The notes beneath the pieces are model-generated. The model saw only the letters and a list, made by a program, of their open reading frames with translations, did no database searches and was not told the origin of the DNA. Source: Pseudomonadota bacterium (GTDB lineage: Bacteria > Pseudomonadota > Alphaproteobacteria > Acetobacterales > Acetobacteraceae). From it: a stretch of 7,533 nucleotides of DNA. The stretch lies in assembly GCA_023424475.1 (NCBI GenBank), contig JAFADX010000055.1:1-7533 (forward strand). The letters are read 5' to 3'. Position numbers and translations under genes: made by a program. The number at the start of each line of letters is the position of its first letter. Position 1 is the stretch's first letter. Positions 6,725 through 7,533 of this stretch are shown piece by piece.

Positions 6725-6753
6725 GCCGGCGATGCCGGCCTCCCGGAAGGAGG
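6725..6753 (-). promoter_or_regulatory. Structured ribosome-binding region of cydA
   Basis: On the minus strand the leader carries two adjacent hairpins before the cydA ATG. The first is CCTCC-TTCCG-GGAGG (6753-6739), whose 3' arm is the Shine-Dalgarno. The second is GCCGGC-ATC-GCCGGC (6739-6725), which lies between the Shine-Dalgarno and the start codon. The linear spacing of 21 nt is far too long. With the second hairpin folded, about 7 nt remain, which is optimal. The first hairpin would hide the Shine-Dalgarno. The sequence shows the repeats directly; their role in translation is inference. Confidence 0.45.
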
Positions 6754-6792
6754 TTCGCGGAGCGCAGGATAGCGCCCCGCGGCGCCAACGGC

Positions 6793-7533
6793 TCAGTCCG
6801 GGCGTAGAGAGGCTAGTAGACCATCGAAGCCGTCTTCGCCACGCCGCCGGCTCTCCACGATCCGGCCATGCTCGATGTGAATCAGCCGGTCTGCGAGCCG
6901 CGCTTCACGCCGTAGATGCGTGAATATGAATATGGTTCTTGCCCCTGCCTGTCCATGGATCCTCGTCAAGATGTGAGCAGCCACGGGCGCATCGACCGCC
7001 TCCGTCGCTTCGTCGAGAAGCCACAGCGGGGCGTCCCGCAGCAGCAGGCGTGCCAGCGCGAGCCGCCGCTGCTGCCCGGCGGAGAGGCCGGCGCCGCCTT
7101 CGCCGAGCGGCGTGTCGAGTCCGCGGGGCAGCGCGCGCACGACATCCCCGAGACCCGCGTCATCCAGCGCGCGCCACAAGGCGGCCTCCTCCGCCCCCGG
7201 CCGCGCCAGCAGGAGATTGCCGCGCAGGCTATCGTGGAAGAGGTCCACGCGCTGGCCGAGCACCGCGCGGGGCATCGCCGCGATATGCCCCGCCTCGGGA
7301 CGCGCTTCGCCCGTCAGCAGCGCAACGAGCGTCGACTTGCCGGCGCCGCTCGCCCCGATCACCGCGACCCGCTCGCCCCATGCACCGTGAGGTCGAGGCC
7401 GTCGAACAACGGCCGCATGGCACCGGGCGGCGTGTAGCGCAGCCCCTCGATGCGCAGGGCGATGCCCGCCGGCGGGATGGCCGGCCGCGGGGGCGGCGGC
7501 GGATCGATCGCCGGCGCCAGGCGCGCGGCCGCC
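6793..7533 (-). pseudogene. cydC: Thiol reductant ABC exporter subunit CydC, C-terminal ATPase domain, frameshifted
   Basis: This is the nucleotide-binding half of a CydC-type ABC transporter subunit, cut off by the window edge. CydDC, in the inner membrane, exports cysteine and glutathione (heme has also been proposed) and is needed to assemble cytochrome bd. From 7532 the frame reads a Pro-rich linker, then ALRIEGLRYTPPGAMRPLFD and GLDLTVHG, with the A-loop Tyr in LRYT. The Walker A motif GASGAGKST (7356-7330) is in a different frame and needs one extra base near a GGGG run (7379-7376). The unshifted frame stops at 7361-7359. Downstream everything is intact: a Q-loop Gln in VLGQRVDLF, signature LSAGQ (7086-7072), Walker B LLDE (7020-7009), D-loop EAVD and H-loop His (6918-6916). 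The wording LLDEATEAVD and position before cydA favour CydC over CydD. This is either a true pseudogene or a one-base sequence error. The 3' part has unusual A/T-ending codons. Confidence 0.85.

Noticed and set aside
6718..6792. FNR/ANR-type site (TTGAT-N4-ATCAA) upstream of cydA
   Set aside because: Looked for because bd oxidases are often oxygen-regulated, but no such palindrome is present; the cluster promoter may lie upstream of cydD outside the window.
5122..6807. Long open frame on the plus strand (561 codons) opposite cydA
   Set aside because: It is rich in His, Arg, Asp and Glu with no domain, as expected for the antisense of a GC-rich gene, and cydA on the other strand is certain.
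1..7533. tRNA, rRNA, CRISPR, insertion sequence, phage or defence genes
   Set aside because: No tRNA-like cloverleaf, repeat-spacer pattern, transposase or terminal inverted repeats were seen; the window is nearly filled by ordinary metabolic genes.

Overview
This is a very GC-rich window with almost every codon ending in G or C. The gene content (a cydCABX cluster of alphaproteobacterial style, paired acyl-CoA dehydrogenases, a PaiB-type regulator, a DUF6494 small protein) suggests an alphaproteobacterium, probably a Rhodospirillales/Acetobacteraceae-like soil or water aerobe. That placement is inferred from gene style; no rRNA or other taxonomic marker is present.

Layout, left to right. 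(1) 1-2032, minus strand: a probable co-directional unit read right to left, made of a PaiB-family FMN-binding regulator (1394-2032), a full acyl-CoA dehydrogenase (202-1341), and the first 67 codons of a second acyl-CoA dehydrogenase that leaves the window at base 1. The two dehydrogenases overlap by one base (TGATG), which points to coupled translation and possibly a heteromeric enzyme. (2) 2033-2113: an 81-bp divergent intergenic region. (3) 2114-3770, plus strand: a 64-aa DUF6494 protein followed 7 bp later by an amidase-signature hydrolase with an intact Lys-cisSer-Ser triad. (4) 3771-3836: a convergent intergenic gap with an 11-bp bulged GC hairpin. (5) 3837-7533, minus strand: the cytochrome bd oxidase cluster in the order cydC (C-terminal part only) - cydA - cydB - cydX. 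The 34-aa cydX gene is easily missed by ORF callers. CydA is the long Q-loop type, and all heme ligands and quinol-loop residues checked against the E. coli enzyme are conserved.

The genes form two themes: acyl-CoA oxidation with amide hydrolysis on the left, and a high-affinity quinol oxidase with its CydDC-type assembly exporter on the right. The families are all known and I see no undescribed defence, mobile or RNA system. The points most worth a second look are a single-base frameshift in cydC just before its Walker A motif, an A/T-rich rare-codon patch at the 3' end of the same gene, and a structured leader in which a hairpin separates the cydA Shine-Dalgarno from its start codon. A further point is the apparent relocation of the catalytic base in the complete acyl-CoA dehydrogenase.
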